A DNA stretch of 64,000 nt from Pelagicoccus sp. (GCA_028284635.1 JANQRJ010000099.1:1-64000); one strand, 5' to 3'. Shown: positions 52,805 to 62,225, counted from the stretch's first letter. Program-made: numbers and translations. Notes: a model not told the origin generated them from the sequence alone.

Positions 52805-55189
52805 ATGAAGGCCCCTCTACGCCCAATCCGACGCTGGACCCTCCGCATCGTCATTCTATTCCTCGCGCTTGCCGCCATCGGCATCTTCGGCCTCCGCTGG
52901 CACTTCCGCCAAAGCCTGCCGATACTCGATGGAGAACTGGTCCTGCCAGGACTCTCCGCGCCGGCGAGAATCGAACGCGACGCCAACGGCGTGCCAACCA
53001 TCCACGCCGCCAACCGTCTCGACGCCTCTCGAACCCTCGGTTTCCTTCATGCCCAGGACCGCTTCTTCGGCATGGACACCAGCCGGCGAGCCGGAGCCGG
53101 GGAAGTTTCGGCCCTCGTCGGCAAAGTCGCCCTCCCCTTCGACGAATCCAAACGCTTTTTCCCGGGACGCCGCGTAGCCATCGAAGCCTTCGCAAAGATG
53201 TCCGAGAAGGATCGAACCCTCCTCACCGTATACACCGAGGGCGTCAATGCCGGTCTCGCCGCGCTATCAGCCGCCCCACCCGAGTACGTTCTCCCCGGCG
53301 CCCAAACGAAGCCCTGGAAACCCGAGGACTGTCTCCTCGTGATCCTCAGCATGTACTACGCCCTGCAAGACGAGCTCGGCCTGATCGACGAAAAACGACA
53401 GCTCATAAAGGAAAGCTTCCCCCCAGAAGTCGTCGCCTACCTCTTCGAAAGAACCCCGCAAACCTTCGCCCCCCTTGAAGCCGCCCCACGCCAATCCCGT
53501 CCTTTTCCCGTGGATACATGGGCCCGGGCCATCGAAAACGCCCCACCCGCGCCTGGCAACGCCGCCGCCCCCCGGAAAGCGCCAGCCATCGGGAGCAACG
53601 CCTGGGCGGTCGGCGCCAGCGCCAGCCACCACCAGCAAGCCATCCTCGCCAACGACATGCACCTACAGCTCCGCGTACCCAACGTCTGGTACCGAGTCAG
53701 CGTTCGCTACTCCGCGGCAGACGGCACCCCAGTCGCGGTCGACGGCCCCACCCTGCCCGGCCTGCCCATCACCGTCATCGGCAGCAACCACCACGTCGCC
53801 TGGGGATTCACCAACAGCTACACCGACCAGACCGATCTCGTCTCCATAACCCTCCATCCCGACAACCCAGACCTCTACCAAACCGCCACCGACTGGGAAC
53901 CATTCGCCACGCGTCGCGAAACGATAGAGGTCGCAAACGGCGAGCCAGTCGAAGTCGAGATCAAGGAGACTATCTGGGGCCCCGTCCGCGAAGGCCTCGA
54001 CGGTCGGCTCTACGCCGTCATCTGGACCCCCATGCAAGAAGGAGCCTGGAACATGACCTTCGACGACATGAGCCAAGCCCGCTCCACCAAGGAAGCGATC
54101 GCCGTAGCCCAAACCTCCGCCCTTCCCACCGTAAACATCGTCCTCGCCGATCGCCAAGGACGCGCCGCCTGGACCCTCGCCGGCAAGCTCCCAAACCGAG
54201 CCGCGACAAACGGCTTCTACCCCCTGGGAACGCGGGCGGCCCGCCCGCAAAAACCCTGGCAAGGCTTCCACAACCCCTCCACGTATCCAAAAATCGTAGA
54301 CAAAAAGGACGAACTCGTCTGGAGCGCCAACCAGAAGATGGTCGCCGGCAAGCCCGCCGCGATCCTCGGCGACGGCGGTTACGACCGCTCCTACCGAGCC
54401 ATCCGCATCCGCGATACCCTCCGAGCCGGGCCTATGAGCGAAGCAGACATGCTCGCCCTGCAAGGAGACGCCTACGCGCTCCACCTCAAACCCTGGCACG
54501 AGCTGGTCATGGGCGCCCTCGATTCGGAAGCCCTCCAGAGCAATCCCGCCCGCCGATCCCAGCGCGAACTGCTCGTCAGCTGGGACGGAGCCGCCAACGC
54601 CGACAGCGTCGCCCACAGCATGCTCACTCTCGCCAGCGAGAAGATCTTCGAGGAAGTCCGCTACCACCTCGCGAGACCCCTCGGAGAGCGCCAAGACAGT
54701 CTCCCCACCCACCTCCGCTCCAGCTTCGACGAGATTGCCCTCGAATGCCTCCGCGCCCCATACGACACCCTCGCTCCCGAAGGCTACGAATCGATGCGAG
54801 ACCTCATCCTCGACAAGCTCGATCTCGTCCGCGATCTCCCCGAAGCCAACCAACCCTGGGGCCAGACAAACGAAAACCACATCAAGCACCCGCTCTTCGG
54901 ATCGCTTCCCATCATCGGCCCCTGGTTCAACATGGCCCCCAACCACCAATCCGGCGACGAATGGACCATCAAGGTCGTAGGCAAAAGCCACGGCAGCTCC
55001 CAACGCATGGTCGTCTCCCCCGGCAACGAAGCCGACGGCCTCTACCATCAGCCCGCCGGCCCCAGCGGCCACTTCCTCTCCCCCTACTTTCGCTCCGGCC
55101 ACGAAGACTGGGTCCACCTCCGCCCCACTCCCTTCCTCCCCGGCCCGGCGAAACACGAGCTTGTTCTCAAGCCAAGCCAGGCGCGATAA
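52805..55189 (+). CDS. Penicillin acylase-family Ntn hydrolase
   Basis: 794 residues from the ATG at 52805. A membrane anchor or signal lies at about 10-30 (TLRIVILFLALAAIGIFGL). The alpha chain has ERDANGVPTIHAANRLDASR and LGFLHAQDRFFGMDTSRR. Autocatalytic cleavage should expose Ser264 in AIGSNAWAVG as the beta-chain nucleophile. The body and C-terminus follow the family (HHVAWGFTNSYTDQTDL, SGHFLSPYFRSGHEDW). These enzymes hydrolyse amides such as beta-lactam side chains or acyl-homoserine lactones; the substrate here is unknown. Likely periplasmic. Confidence 0.9.
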   Translation: MKAPLRPIRRWTLRIVILFLALAAIGIFGLRWHFRQSLPILDGELVLPGLSAPARIERDANGVPTIHAANRLDASRTLGFLHAQDRFFGMDTSRRAGAGEVSALVGKVALPFDESKRFFPGRRVAIEAFAKMSEKDRTLLTVYTEGVNAGLAALSAAPPEYVLPGAQTKPWKPEDCLLVILSMYYALQDELGLIDEKRQLIKESFPPEVVAYLFERTPQTFAPLEAAPRQSRPFPVDTWARAIENAPPAPGNAAAPRKAPAIGSNAWAVGASASHHQQAILANDMHLQLRVPNVWYRVSVRYSAADGTPVAVDGPTLPGLPITVIGSNHHVAWGFTNSYTDQTDLVSITLHPDNPDLYQTATDWEPFATRRETIEVANGEPVEVEIKETIWGPVREGLDGRLYAVIWTPMQEGAWNMTFDDMSQARSTKEAIAVAQTSALPTVNIVLADRQGRAAWTLAGKLPNRAATNGFYPLGTRAARPQKPWQGFHNPSTYPKIVDKKDELVWSANQKMVAGKPAAILGDGGYDRSYRAIRIRDTLRAGPMSEADMLALQGDAYALHLKPWHELVMGALDSEALQSNPARRSQRELLVSWDGAANADSVAHSMLTLASEKIFEEVRYHLARPLGERQDSLPTHLRSSFDEIALECLRAPYDTLAPEGYESMRDLILDKLDLVRDLPEANQPWGQTNENHIKHPLFGSLPIIGPWFNMAPNHQSGDEWTIKVVGKSHGSSQRMVVSPGNEADGLYHQPAGPSGHFLSPYFRSGHEDWVHLRPTPFLPGPAKHELVLKPSQAR

Positions 55190-55270
55190 GCCAAGCCGAT
55201 TCCAGGAGATCGAAAACGCGCACCCCGCTGCCCACTCCAAATCCTCGCCACGTCTCACATACGCCTGAGA

Positions 55271-55314
55271 TCCGTCCACTGAAAAGGTCAAGGTTGACCT
55301 TTTCAGTGGACGGG
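55271..55314. repeat. Long palindrome B (AAAAGGTCAAGG core)
   Basis: Inverted arms centred on GG at 55292-55293. Pairing is perfect from 55272 to 55313, with a T-G pair outside. It shares its core with palindrome A (13978-14033), with a matched base change on both arms. It lies between the acylase and ABC-F genes, both plus strand, and has no T-tract. Confidence 0.85.
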
Positions 55315-55397
55315 CAGATGGAGACGCCGAAGGTACAGTGATAAGTTGCGTCTTTCCAAACGCCTTACCTATTCCCACTTGCTCCTTCCTGCCAGCG

Positions 55398-55432
55398 TTT
55401 CACTCTTCAGCACTCGCTATTCACCATTCACA
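55398..55432 (+). promoter_or_regulatory. Heptamer-repeat leader of the ABC-F gene
   Basis: TTTCACT CTTCAGC ACTCGCT ATTCACC ATTCACA is five heptamers ending exactly at the ATG at 55433. It strongly resembles the pgk and gpmI leaders. No Shine-Dalgarno. Confidence 0.6.
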
Positions 55433-57463
55433 ATGCTCTCCCTGCGCAACATCACCCTGCAGTACGGCGATCGCTACCTCTTCCGCAACGCCACCGCCGC
55501 CATCGGAGCCAAGGAACGTATCGGCCTCGTCGGCGCCAACGGAGCCGGCAAGACCACTCTTCTCAAAATCCTAGCCGGACGCGAAGCTGTGGACTCCGGC
55601 GGCATCGACAAAGCCAACTACGTCACCATCGGCTATCTTCCACAGGATGGCATCGCCGCCCACGGCAAGACTCTCTACGACGAAGTCTACACCGCCTTTT
55701 CCCAGGTCGCCGACCTCAGCAAACGTATCGAGGAAGCCAATACCCGTCTCAACAGTCTGGATACCGCATCCGAAGAATACGCCGAAACCCTCGAACTGCT
55801 CGGAGAGTGGGAGCTCCAGCTCGAAGACCTCGACATCGCCCGCATCCCCTCTCGCATCGAGTCCATTCTGCTCGGCCTCGGCTTCCATTCGAACGATCTC
55901 CAGCGCATGACCGACGAATTTTCCGGCGGCTGGCAGATGCGTATCGCCCTCGCCAAGCTCCTGCTCGCCTCCCCCTCACTTCTCCTGCTCGACGAACCCA
56001 CCAACCACCTCGACGTCGAATCCCAAGCCTGGCTCGAATCCTTTCTCCAAAACTACCACGGCTCTCTTCTCATGGTCTCGCACGACCGAGCCTTCCTCGA
56101 CACGCTGGTCAACCGCACTTTCGAAGTCTACCAAGGCTCCCTCACCGTATACTCCGGCAACTACAGCAGCTACGAAAAGCAAAGCGTCGCCCGCCGCGAG
56201 CAACTGGAAAAAGCCTACGCCAAGCAGCAGCGCGAACTCGCCAAGACCGAGCGCTTCATCGAACGCTTCCGAGCCAAGGCCACCAAGGCGCGCCAAGTCC
56301 AGTCCCGCATCAAGGCTCTCGACAAAGTCGAGCGCATCGAGATCGAGCAGGAGCAGGACAACGTCGGCTTCTCCTTCCCCACGCCGCCCCGCAGCGGACA
56401 GATCGTCGCCGAGCTGCAAGGCCTCGACAAGTCCTACGGCGACAACCACGTCATCCGCAACGCCGACCTGCGCATCGAACGCGGCGACCGCATCGCCGTC
56501 GTCGGCCACAACGGAGCCGGCAAGACCACCCTCGCCAAGATCCTAGCCGGCGTGGAACCCTTCCAGTCAGGCGAGCGGATCATCGGAGGAAATACAACCA
56601 TCGCCTACTTCGCCCAGCACCAGGCCGACGAACTCGACCCGGAGCTCGACATCTTCGAAACTATCGAACGCGTCGCCGAAAGCGGCAACCAGACCAGCTT
56701 GCGCACCATCCTCGGATCCTTCCTCTTTCAGGGCGACGACGTCTTCAAGAAGGTCAAGGTCCTCTCCGGCGGCGAACGCAATCGAGTCGCCCTCGCCAAA
56801 ATGCTCGTCCAGCCCGCCAACTTTCTGATCCTCGACGAGCCCACCAACCACCTCGACATCCGCTCCCAAGACGTCCTGCGCCGGGCTCTCGACGAATACT
56901 CCGGAACCTTTCTCATCGTTTCCCACAATCGCTCCTTCGTCGACCAGATCGTCACCAAGGTCCTGGAAGTCCGCGAAACCGGCGTACGCCTCCACCCCGG
57001 CAACGTCTCCGACCATCTCGCCCGCCTAGAGAACTCTTCCTCCTCCTCCTCCTCATCATCATCATCATCTTCTTCTTTATCATCATCTTCTTCTGCTTCT
57101 TCTTCATCCCCTAAACCCCTATCCGCAGGACCCTGCGAAGCTCGAAGAGCGAAGCAAGGGCAGCCTAAAAAGCTACAGTCTTCCCCCAAACACCTCCGCC
57201 GCCAACGGGCTCAGCTTCAAGCCCAGCTCAAGCCGCAAAAGGCCCAAGCCAAGAAGCTCGAAGAAGAGATCGCCCAGCTCGAATCCCAACAATCCGAATA
57301 CGAAACCGCCATGGCTGACCCCGACTTCTACAAGGACGCCGAAACCGCCCAGAAGTCCATGACCCGCTACGAAGCAAACAAGCGCCGCATCGACGAAGCC
57401 TACCATCAGTGGTCCGATCTCGCCGAAAGCATCGCCCAAGCCGAAGCAGGATCCAATCCGTAG
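55433..57463 (+). CDS. ABC-F family ATPase (Uup/YheS-like) with a serine-rich linker
   Basis: 676 residues with two ABC domains and no membrane segments. Domain 1 has GANGAGKTT and FSGGWQMRIALAKLLL. A linker rich in charged helices (KAYAKQQRELAKTERFIERF) follows. Domain 2 has GHNGAGKTT and LSGGERNRVALAKML. The C-terminal coiled coil is ARRAKQ.. to QLESQQSEYETAM. Such proteins act on ribosomes. Residues 535-559 are 23 Ser broken only by one Leu and one Ala, encoded by TCC/TCA/TCT repeats and followed by REP-like sequence, at the junction of domain 2 and the coiled coil. Confidence 0.92.
   Translation: MLSLRNITLQYGDRYLFRNATAAIGAKERIGLVGANGAGKTTLLKILAGREAVDSGGIDKANYVTIGYLPQDGIAAHGKTLYDEVYTAFSQVADLSKRIEEANTRLNSLDTASEEYAETLELLGEWELQLEDLDIARIPSRIESILLGLGFHSNDLQRMTDEFSGGWQMRIALAKLLLASPSLLLLDEPTNHLDVESQAWLESFLQNYHGSLLMVSHDRAFLDTLVNRTFEVYQGSLTVYSGNYSSYEKQSVARREQLEKAYAKQQRELAKTERFIERFRAKATKARQVQSRIKALDKVERIEIEQEQDNVGFSFPTPPRSGQIVAELQGLDKSYGDNHVIRNADLRIERGDRIAVVGHNGAGKTTLAKILAGVEPFQSGERIIGGNTTIAYFAQHQADELDPELDIFETIERVAESGNQTSLRTILGSFLFQGDDVFKKVKVLSGGERNRVALAKMLVQPANFLILDEPTNHLDIRSQDVLRRALDEYSGTFLIVSHNRSFVDQIVTKVLEVRETGVRLHPGNVSDHLARLENSSSSSSSSSSSSSSLSSSSSASSSSPKPLSAGPCEARRAKQGQPKKLQSSPKHLRRQRAQLQAQLKPQKAQAKKLEEEIAQLESQQSEYETAMADPDFYKDAETAQKSMTRYEANKRRIDEAYHQWSDLAESIAQAEAGSNP
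57035..57109. repeat. In-frame trinucleotide repeat (TCC/TCA/TCT) in the ABC-F gene
   Basis: Twenty-five codons: 14 Ser, Leu, 5 Ser, Ala, 4 Ser. The segment TTCTGCTTCTTCTTCATCCC is nearly the same as TTCTGCTTCTTCATCCCC in the intergenic repeat at 9137. A dispersed repeat therefore seems to have entered the coding sequence in frame. Confidence 0.8.
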
Positions 57464-57729
57464 AGCGAAAGACTCCGGCAGGCGTACCGCAAACGGTCGT
57501 AGATTGAACCTCTTCAAATCGAGGAGCTGCGCTGCAGAGCGACTAGACAAGCGTGGAGATAAGTTCTATAGCAATTTTCTTTTTGCTAGTCGCATTTTGA
57601 CGATCACTTGATCAGGAGACTGCGGCCTCTCGAAAGAAGCATCATAGATCGATTTACAAGGTAGGGCCCGATCGTCCCGCAAATGCGGGAGCCGCTTTGC
57701 AGGATCCATTCTCCGCGGCTCCCGCGACG
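57464..57729. other. Intergenic region with REP fragments
   Basis: No gene. GCGACTAGACAAGCG and TTTTGCTAGTCGC form an interrupted inverted repeat (about 57540-57597). A GGTAGGGCCCGATCGTCCCG block (about 57660-57680) matches the outer arm of the 36309 palindrome, followed by GGATCCATTCTCCG. Confidence 0.5.
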
Positions 57730-57875
57730 GCGCATTGGCGTCAACTTAACGGAGAAAGCATCCTTTGGAGGGCAACGCTCCGTCGTTGCCGCGCCGGTTA
57801 TTCCCTCTGTAGGCTCTGCGGTCCCGCAGTCGCGGGAGAGCATTGCTCTCCAGCCCACCGCCTTTCGGCTTAACT
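57730..57875. repeat. MITE-like element, copy B
   Basis: The left end GCGCATTGGCGTCAACTTAAC is intact; the right end stops at CGGCTTAACT and lacks the outer half of the inverted repeat. Where copy A has CAATGAC, this copy holds a small hairpin TCCCGCAGTCGCGGGA, as if a REP unit had replaced it. Confidence 0.75.
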
Positions 57876-57994
57876 CATCAGTTTCATAAAACCAAAGATA
57901 AATTAAGTAAGTCATTTATAAACAGTGACTTAATGGAAGATTTCAATGATTTCTAAACGACACTGATCGTGAAGTTTCAAATCGAGGTTTTTTT

Positions 57995-58076
57995 GCCCGC
58001 AGATGAACGCAGAAAAACGCAGATGCTCATGGAGGATATGGAATCAATCTGAGTTCATCTGCGTGCATCTGCGGGC
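57995..58076. repeat. CGCAGATGAACGCAG inverted repeat
   Basis: GCCCGCAGATGAACGCAG near the left and CTGCGTGCATCTGCGGGC near the right form inverted arms of 18 bases with one mismatch, around a loop of about 46 bases. The outer flanks GTTTCAAA (57974) and TTTGAAAC (58094) are also inverted. I recall similar GCAGATGAACGCAG stretches as dispersed repeats in many environmental bacteria, which is unverified here. Confidence 0.65.
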
Positions 58077-58112
58077 CACTCTTCTCAGGCTTTTTTGAAA
58101 CAGTTAGGTAAA

Positions 58113-58179
58113 CGCTGCGGCAACGACAAGCGTTGCCCTCCTAAATGAGGTTTCTTCCGTTAAGTTGACGCCAATGCGC
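58113..58179. repeat. MITE-like element, copy C (truncated, inverted)
   Basis: On the minus strand it reads GCGCATTGGCGTCAACTTAA, then TAGGAGGGCAACGC and GTCGTTGCCGCAGCG. This matches the first half of copies A and B. The second half is missing. Confidence 0.7.
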
Positions 58180-58194
58180 CCTGCGGGATCCGTG

Positions 58195-59484
58195 CTACCG
58201 GATCATGCCGGCGGCTACCGTCTCGTTCGTGAAGGCATCGACCAGCACGAAAGAGCCAGTGACTCGGTTTGCCTTGTAGCTGTCATAGCAGAGGGGCGAA
58301 GCAGTGCGAAGGGTGACTCGGCCGATATCATTGAGATTGAAGACCTTGTCGTCTTCGAGCTTGTGCAGCGTATTGATGTCGACCTTGTACTTAACGTCGC
58401 GGATCAAAACCTTCGCTTCCTTTGCGCAATGGCGGATGACGAACTTGCCCTTGGGATTGAGCGGCTTTTCGCTAAACCAGCAGATCATGGCATCGATCTC
58501 CTGGCCAATCCGAGGAGGATTGTTGGGCTTGGCAATCGTATCGCCCCGGCTGATATCGATCTCTCGGTCGAGCGTTATCGAGACGCTCAGCGGCGAGTAT
58601 GCCTCCTTGAGTTCTCCGCCCCCACCATAGACTCCCTTGATCTTGGCGTTGAAGCCTGAAGGGAAGACGACCACCTCGTCGCCGGGCTTGAAAACGCCGC
58701 CAGCCACACGACCGGCATAGCCTCGAAAGTCGTGGAACTCGTCGCTGTGCGGACGGATGACCCACTGAACCGGGAGTCGAGAATCGACGTGATTGGCATC
58801 GGGACCGACGTAGACAGTCTCCAAATGGTAGAGCAAAGTCGGGCCCTTATACCAAGGCATGTTGGTCGAGCTATCGACGACGTTGTCGCCCTTCAAGGCG
58901 CTGATGGGGATGAAGGACACCTCGACGATGTTGTCCAGGCGGGAGGCAAACTTGCGGAAGTCTTCGCGGATCTTGTCGAAGGCATCTTCTGACCAGTCGA
59001 CAAGGTCCATCTTGTTGACGGCTATCACCACGTGCTGGATGCGCAGCAGGTTGGCGATGAAGGAGTGGCGGCAGGTCTGCTCGATGACGCCTTTACGGGC
59101 GTCGACCAACACGATGGCGAGATTGGCAGTAGAGGCGCCTGTCACCATGTTGCGCGTGTACTGGATGTGGCCAGGCGTGTCGGCGATGATGAACTTGCGG
59201 CGCGGCGTAGCGAAGTAGCGATAGGCGACGTCGATGGTGATGCCTTGCTCGCGCTCGGCCCGCAGGCCGTCCGTAAGCAGCGCGAGATTCACGTTCTCGT
59301 CTCCACGCTGCTTGCTGGATTGTTCGATGGATTCGAGCTGGTCTTCGAAAATGGCCTTGGAGTCGTACATCAGGCGGCCGATGAGGGTGGACTTGCCGTC
59401 GTCGACCGATCCAGCGGTCGTGAAACGGAGCAGGTCCATATCGAGGTAGCCTTTGCTGTCGGAGCTGGTTTCTTCAGTGCTCAT
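58195..59484 (-). CDS. cysN: Sulfate adenylyltransferase subunit 1 (GTPase)
   Basis: The GTPase subunit that powers formation of adenylylsulfate. 429 residues, with the EF-Tu-like G domain (GSVDDGKSTLIGRLMYDS, ADTPGHIQYTRNM, NKMDLVDW) and two beta-barrel domains. There is no C-terminal APS kinase fusion. It lies 51 bases downstream of cysD. Its TAG stop falls within a REP sequence (GCGGGATCCGTGCTAC). Confidence 0.95.
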   Translation of the reverse strand: MSTEETSSDSKGYLDMDLLRFTTAGSVDDGKSTLIGRLMYDSKAIFEDQLESIEQSSKQRGDENVNLALLTDGLRAEREQGITIDVAYRYFATPRRKFIIADTPGHIQYTRNMVTGASTANLAIVLVDARKGVIEQTCRHSFIANLLRIQHVVIAVNKMDLVDWSEDAFDKIREDFRKFASRLDNIVEVSFIPISALKGDNVVDSSTNMPWYKGPTLLYHLETVYVGPDANHVDSRLPVQWVIRPHSDEFHDFRGYAGRVAGGVFKPGDEVVVFPSGFNAKIKGVYGGGGELKEAYSPLSVSITLDREIDISRGDTIAKPNNPPRIGQEIDAMICWFSEKPLNPKGKFVIRHCAKEAKVLIRDVKYKVDINTLHKLEDDKVFNLNDIGRVTLRTASPLCYDSYKANRVTGSFVLVDAFTNETVAAGMIR

Positions 59485-59535
59485 AGGTTCTTGGAAAACT
59501 GGGTATTCGCGAAAGGAGGGTTCAGGCTAGCCGGA

Positions 59536-60441
59536 TCAGAAGTAGCCGGCTTTCTTGCGGTCTTCCATCGCGCTTTCGCTGCGCTTGTCGTCAGCTCGGT
59601 TGCCGCGCTCGGTCTCGCGGGCGGCGGCGACTTCCTCGATGATCTTCTCCATGGTGTCGGCGTCGGACTCGACCGCGCCAGTAATGGTGGCATCGCCCAT
59701 GGTGCGGAAACGGATCTGCCGCGTTTCGACCGTCTCTCCATCGCGAGGCTGGACGAACTCGGAAACGGCGAGAATGGTATTGTTGCGCACGACGATCTCG
59801 CGCTTGTGAGCATAGTAGAGACTGGGCAGCTCGATCCCTTCGAGCTTCATGTACTGCCAGACGTCCATTTCGGTCCAGTTGCTCAGCGGGAAAATGCGGA
59901 AGTGCTCCCCTGGACTCATGCGACCGTTGAAGATGTTCCAGAGCTCAGGCCGCTGATTCTTTGGATCCCACTGGCCGAACTCGTCTCGGTGCGAGAAGAA
60001 GCGTTCCTTGGCGCGAGCCTTCTCCTCGTCGCGACGGGCGCCGCCGAGAGCCGCATCGTACTGGCCCTCTTCCAAGGCGTCCAGCAGGGTCTGGATCTGG
60101 AGCATGTTACGGCTCGCGTTCGGACCCTTTTCTTCCACTACGCGACCATCCTTGATGGCCTCTTCGACAGACGCGACCACTAGGTTGGCTCCAAGCTCGG
60201 AGACCATTTCGTCGCGATACTCGATCGTTTCAGGAAAGTTATGCCCCGTATCGACATGCAGGAGAGGAAACGGAATCTTGGCCGGCCAAAAAGCCTTGCT
60301 GGCAAGATGGGTCATGACGATCGAATCCTTGCCGCCAGAGAAAAGAAGGACCGGCCTTTCAAACTGGGCTGCAGTTTCGCGAAGAATGTAGATCGCTTCG
60401 CTTTCCAGCTGCTTGAGATGCGTAACTGCGTAATCGTGCAT
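59536..60441 (-). CDS. cysD: Sulfate adenylyltransferase subunit 2
   Basis: The catalytic ATP-sulfurylase subunit: sulfate plus ATP to adenylylsulfate. 301 residues. The PP-loop is LLFSGGKDSIVMTHLA, then HVDTGHNFPETIEYRDEMV and GARRDEEKARAKERFFSHRD are typical. It is first of a cysD-cysN pair. No cysC or cysH is in the window. Confidence 0.96.
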   Translation of the reverse strand: MHDYAVTHLKQLESEAIYILRETAAQFERPVLLFSGGKDSIVMTHLASKAFWPAKIPFPLLHVDTGHNFPETIEYRDEMVSELGANLVVASVEEAIKDGRVVEEKGPNASRNMLQIQTLLDALEEGQYDAALGGARRDEEKARAKERFFSHRDEFGQWDPKNQRPELWNIFNGRMSPGEHFRIFPLSNWTEMDVWQYMKLEGIELPSLYYAHKREIVVRNNTILAVSEFVQPRDGETVETRQIRFRTMGDATITGAVESDADTMEKIIEEVAAARETERGNRADDKRSESAMEDRKKAGYF

Positions 60442-60503
60442 AATCGTAAGAGATCGAAGGAATTATGAAACCGGGCGGAAGATTCCCCAGCGGGAAGTGG
60501 CAG

Positions 60504-61772
60504 TCAAGAGCCTATTGCCTTGAGGGAGCAGGCTCTAGTTGCCGCAAGGAAGCGACGGGCCGCCTCCCGCAACGACTGATGGTCTAGCACTCCGAAACTC
60601 AAACGAATGGTTTTACCTTTTTTTTGCTCCGCAGAGCAAAGATCGCCGGGCACGTACATGACCCCTTCCTCCAAGCAGGCCGCGTAAAGCGCGGAATCGA
60701 AGGACGTCTCGACGCCCTCAGGAGCGGTCAGCCACAAATAGAGACCGCCTAGCGGTCGTTCCCAGATCCAGCCAGCTGCCGCAAGCTCGAAACGTAGGGC
60801 TTCATCCAATACGTTCATCTTCGCTTGATAGGAATTCCGGATCTTGTCCAAGTGCCGATCGAAAATTCCCTCGCCGATAGCCCGGGCAAGCAGCGTTTGG
60901 CAGAAGTTCGTCGTGCCGAAATCCTGCTGCCCCTTCACTGCCAACATTCGGCCTAGCCAATCCATGTCGGAGCAATAGCCGTATCCAACCTTCAATCCAG
61001 AAGCGAATGGTTTGGTCAAAGTAGCAGTATAGAAAACAGGCGCGGATCTTCCAGCGCTCGCCGCGAGACAGCTTTCCGCCGGATAGGGAGTCTCGTAATA
61101 GAGCTCTCGATAGGCAGCGTCCTCCAGCAAGGCGATCCGCCCTTCCCGTCGGTCCAGCATGTCGACGACAGCCTGTTTCGTCTCCCGCGAAACGCTATGC
61201 CCGCTGGGATTCGCGAAATAGCTCACCAGATAGACGGCCTTGATACGGGAGATCTCCCCCGACTCTTCATAGCCTTGCAGAAGCTCCTCCAAGGCCTGCG
61301 TATCCACATCCCCTTGACAGTCCATCGGCATGGATACTGCGGTCACGCCCAATCCACGCAGCATTTCGAGAAAGACGAAGTAGGTCGGCTCCTCGACCAA
61401 CACGATATCGCCCGGATCGCACAAGGTCTGCACAGCGAGGTAGAGGGCCTGCTGAGAGCCATTCGTAACGCAGAACCCATCGGGTCTGTATCCATTTTTC
61501 GACGACAGTCCATCCTGTCTCGAGATTCGCTCGGCCAGGATCTCGCGCAAATCAGCGTCGCCTTGATTCGTTCCGTACTGGAGCGGCGAGCGGTCTCCTT
61601 CCTCAGCGAGCTTCGCGACCACCGCGGCGACTTCGTCCAAAGGCAAACTGTCCGTATCCGTGAAGCCGGCAGCCAAGCTGAGCAAGTCGGGCCGCTGCAA
61701 GGCCATGGTCATCAGACGAGCGATATCGGACTCCTTCTGTCGAGCCCCAAGCTTAGAGTACTTCAGAGACAT
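60504..61772 (-). CDS. PLP aminotransferase, fold type I (2-aminoadipate/MocR-like)
   Basis: 422 residues. The sequence resembles the aminotransferase part of MocR regulators and LysN/kynurenine-type aminotransferases, but there is no N-terminal winged helix. LLSLAAGFTDTDSLPLDEVA, LQYGTNQGDADLREILAERI and VTNGSQQALYLAVQTL are family features. The PLP lysine is probably in YTATLTKPFASGLKVGY. The substrate is unknown; aromatic or 2-aminoadipate-like amino acids are typical for the group. It stands alone between cysD and ftsH. Confidence 0.88.
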   Translation of the reverse strand: MSLKYSKLGARQKESDIARLMTMALQRPDLLSLAAGFTDTDSLPLDEVAAVVAKLAEEGDRSPLQYGTNQGDADLREILAERISRQDGLSSKNGYRPDGFCVTNGSQQALYLAVQTLCDPGDIVLVEEPTYFVFLEMLRGLGVTAVSMPMDCQGDVDTQALEELLQGYEESGEISRIKAVYLVSYFANPSGHSVSRETKQAVVDMLDRREGRIALLEDAAYRELYYETPYPAESCLAASAGRSAPVFYTATLTKPFASGLKVGYGYCSDMDWLGRMLAVKGQQDFGTTNFCQTLLARAIGEGIFDRHLDKIRNSYQAKMNVLDEALRFELAAAGWIWERPLGGLYLWLTAPEGVETSFDSALYAACLEEGVMYVPGDLCSAEQKKGKTIRLSFGVLDHQSLREAARRFLAATRACSLKAIGS

Positions 61773-62124
61773 GCTAACGAACTACCTGAGGTCATGAATC
61801 GCTTTCTTGCGACAACAAAAGCCAAACATGGCCACTCCCGGGTCTGTTTCAAAGTGGTGGCATCGCTTGTTCCCGGGTAGCGCGGGCGTCCCGTCCAGGA
61901 ACTTCTCGACTTGATCGATTGGGCGGGACGCCCAATCGGGCACGCGGGACGCGTGCGCTCCCCAAGAGTCCCATCACTTTGAATCACACCCATCGGTATC
62001 CCGCCCACGACATTTTGCTTGTAGATCAATGACTTGGTCGAGATCCCGATTCGCTTGGCCAAAAACCGCAAAAGCCTCACAGAGCATCGTTTCTCGGTGC
62101 AGAGAAAAGCGCATCTCGCTATCC
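61773..62124. other. Intergenic region with REP fragments, no gene
   Basis: Contains GGGCGTCCCG (61884-61893) mirrored at 61924-61933, and a small hairpin GCACGC-GGGAC-GCGTGC just after. The remaining sequence up to 62124 shows short open frames but none with convincing coding character. Confidence 0.5.
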
Positions 62125-62193
62125 GGGAACGCGGGCGGCTCGCCCGCAACAGGCATGATCCTGCATCGATGCGGGCGACCCGCCCGCGTTCCC
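62125..62193. repeat. REP hairpin downstream of ftsH
   Basis: GGGAACGCGGGCGGCTCGCC begins a 24-base left arm (62125-62148), matched with one mismatch by 62170-62193 around a 21-base loop. It lies 33 bases past the ftsH stop and may protect or end the transcript, though it lacks a T-run. Confidence 0.75.
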
Positions 62194-62225
62194 AAAGAAA
62201 AGCGTAGCAGGCGCTTCGGGAGACT

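Noticed and set aside
53518..55341. 607-residue Arg-rich plus-strand frame
   Set aside because: Out-of-frame shadow of the acylase gene with extreme Arg/Pro content and no domain.
53663..55378. 571-residue minus-strand frame opposite the acylase gene
   Set aside because: Low-complexity Gly/Val/Glu-rich composition typical of an antisense frame in GC-rich DNA; the plus-strand acylase has clear motifs.
61974..62195. 73-residue minus-strand frame between the aminotransferase and ftsH genes
   Set aside because: Overlaps a REP hairpin, has no recognisable domain and no good start context.
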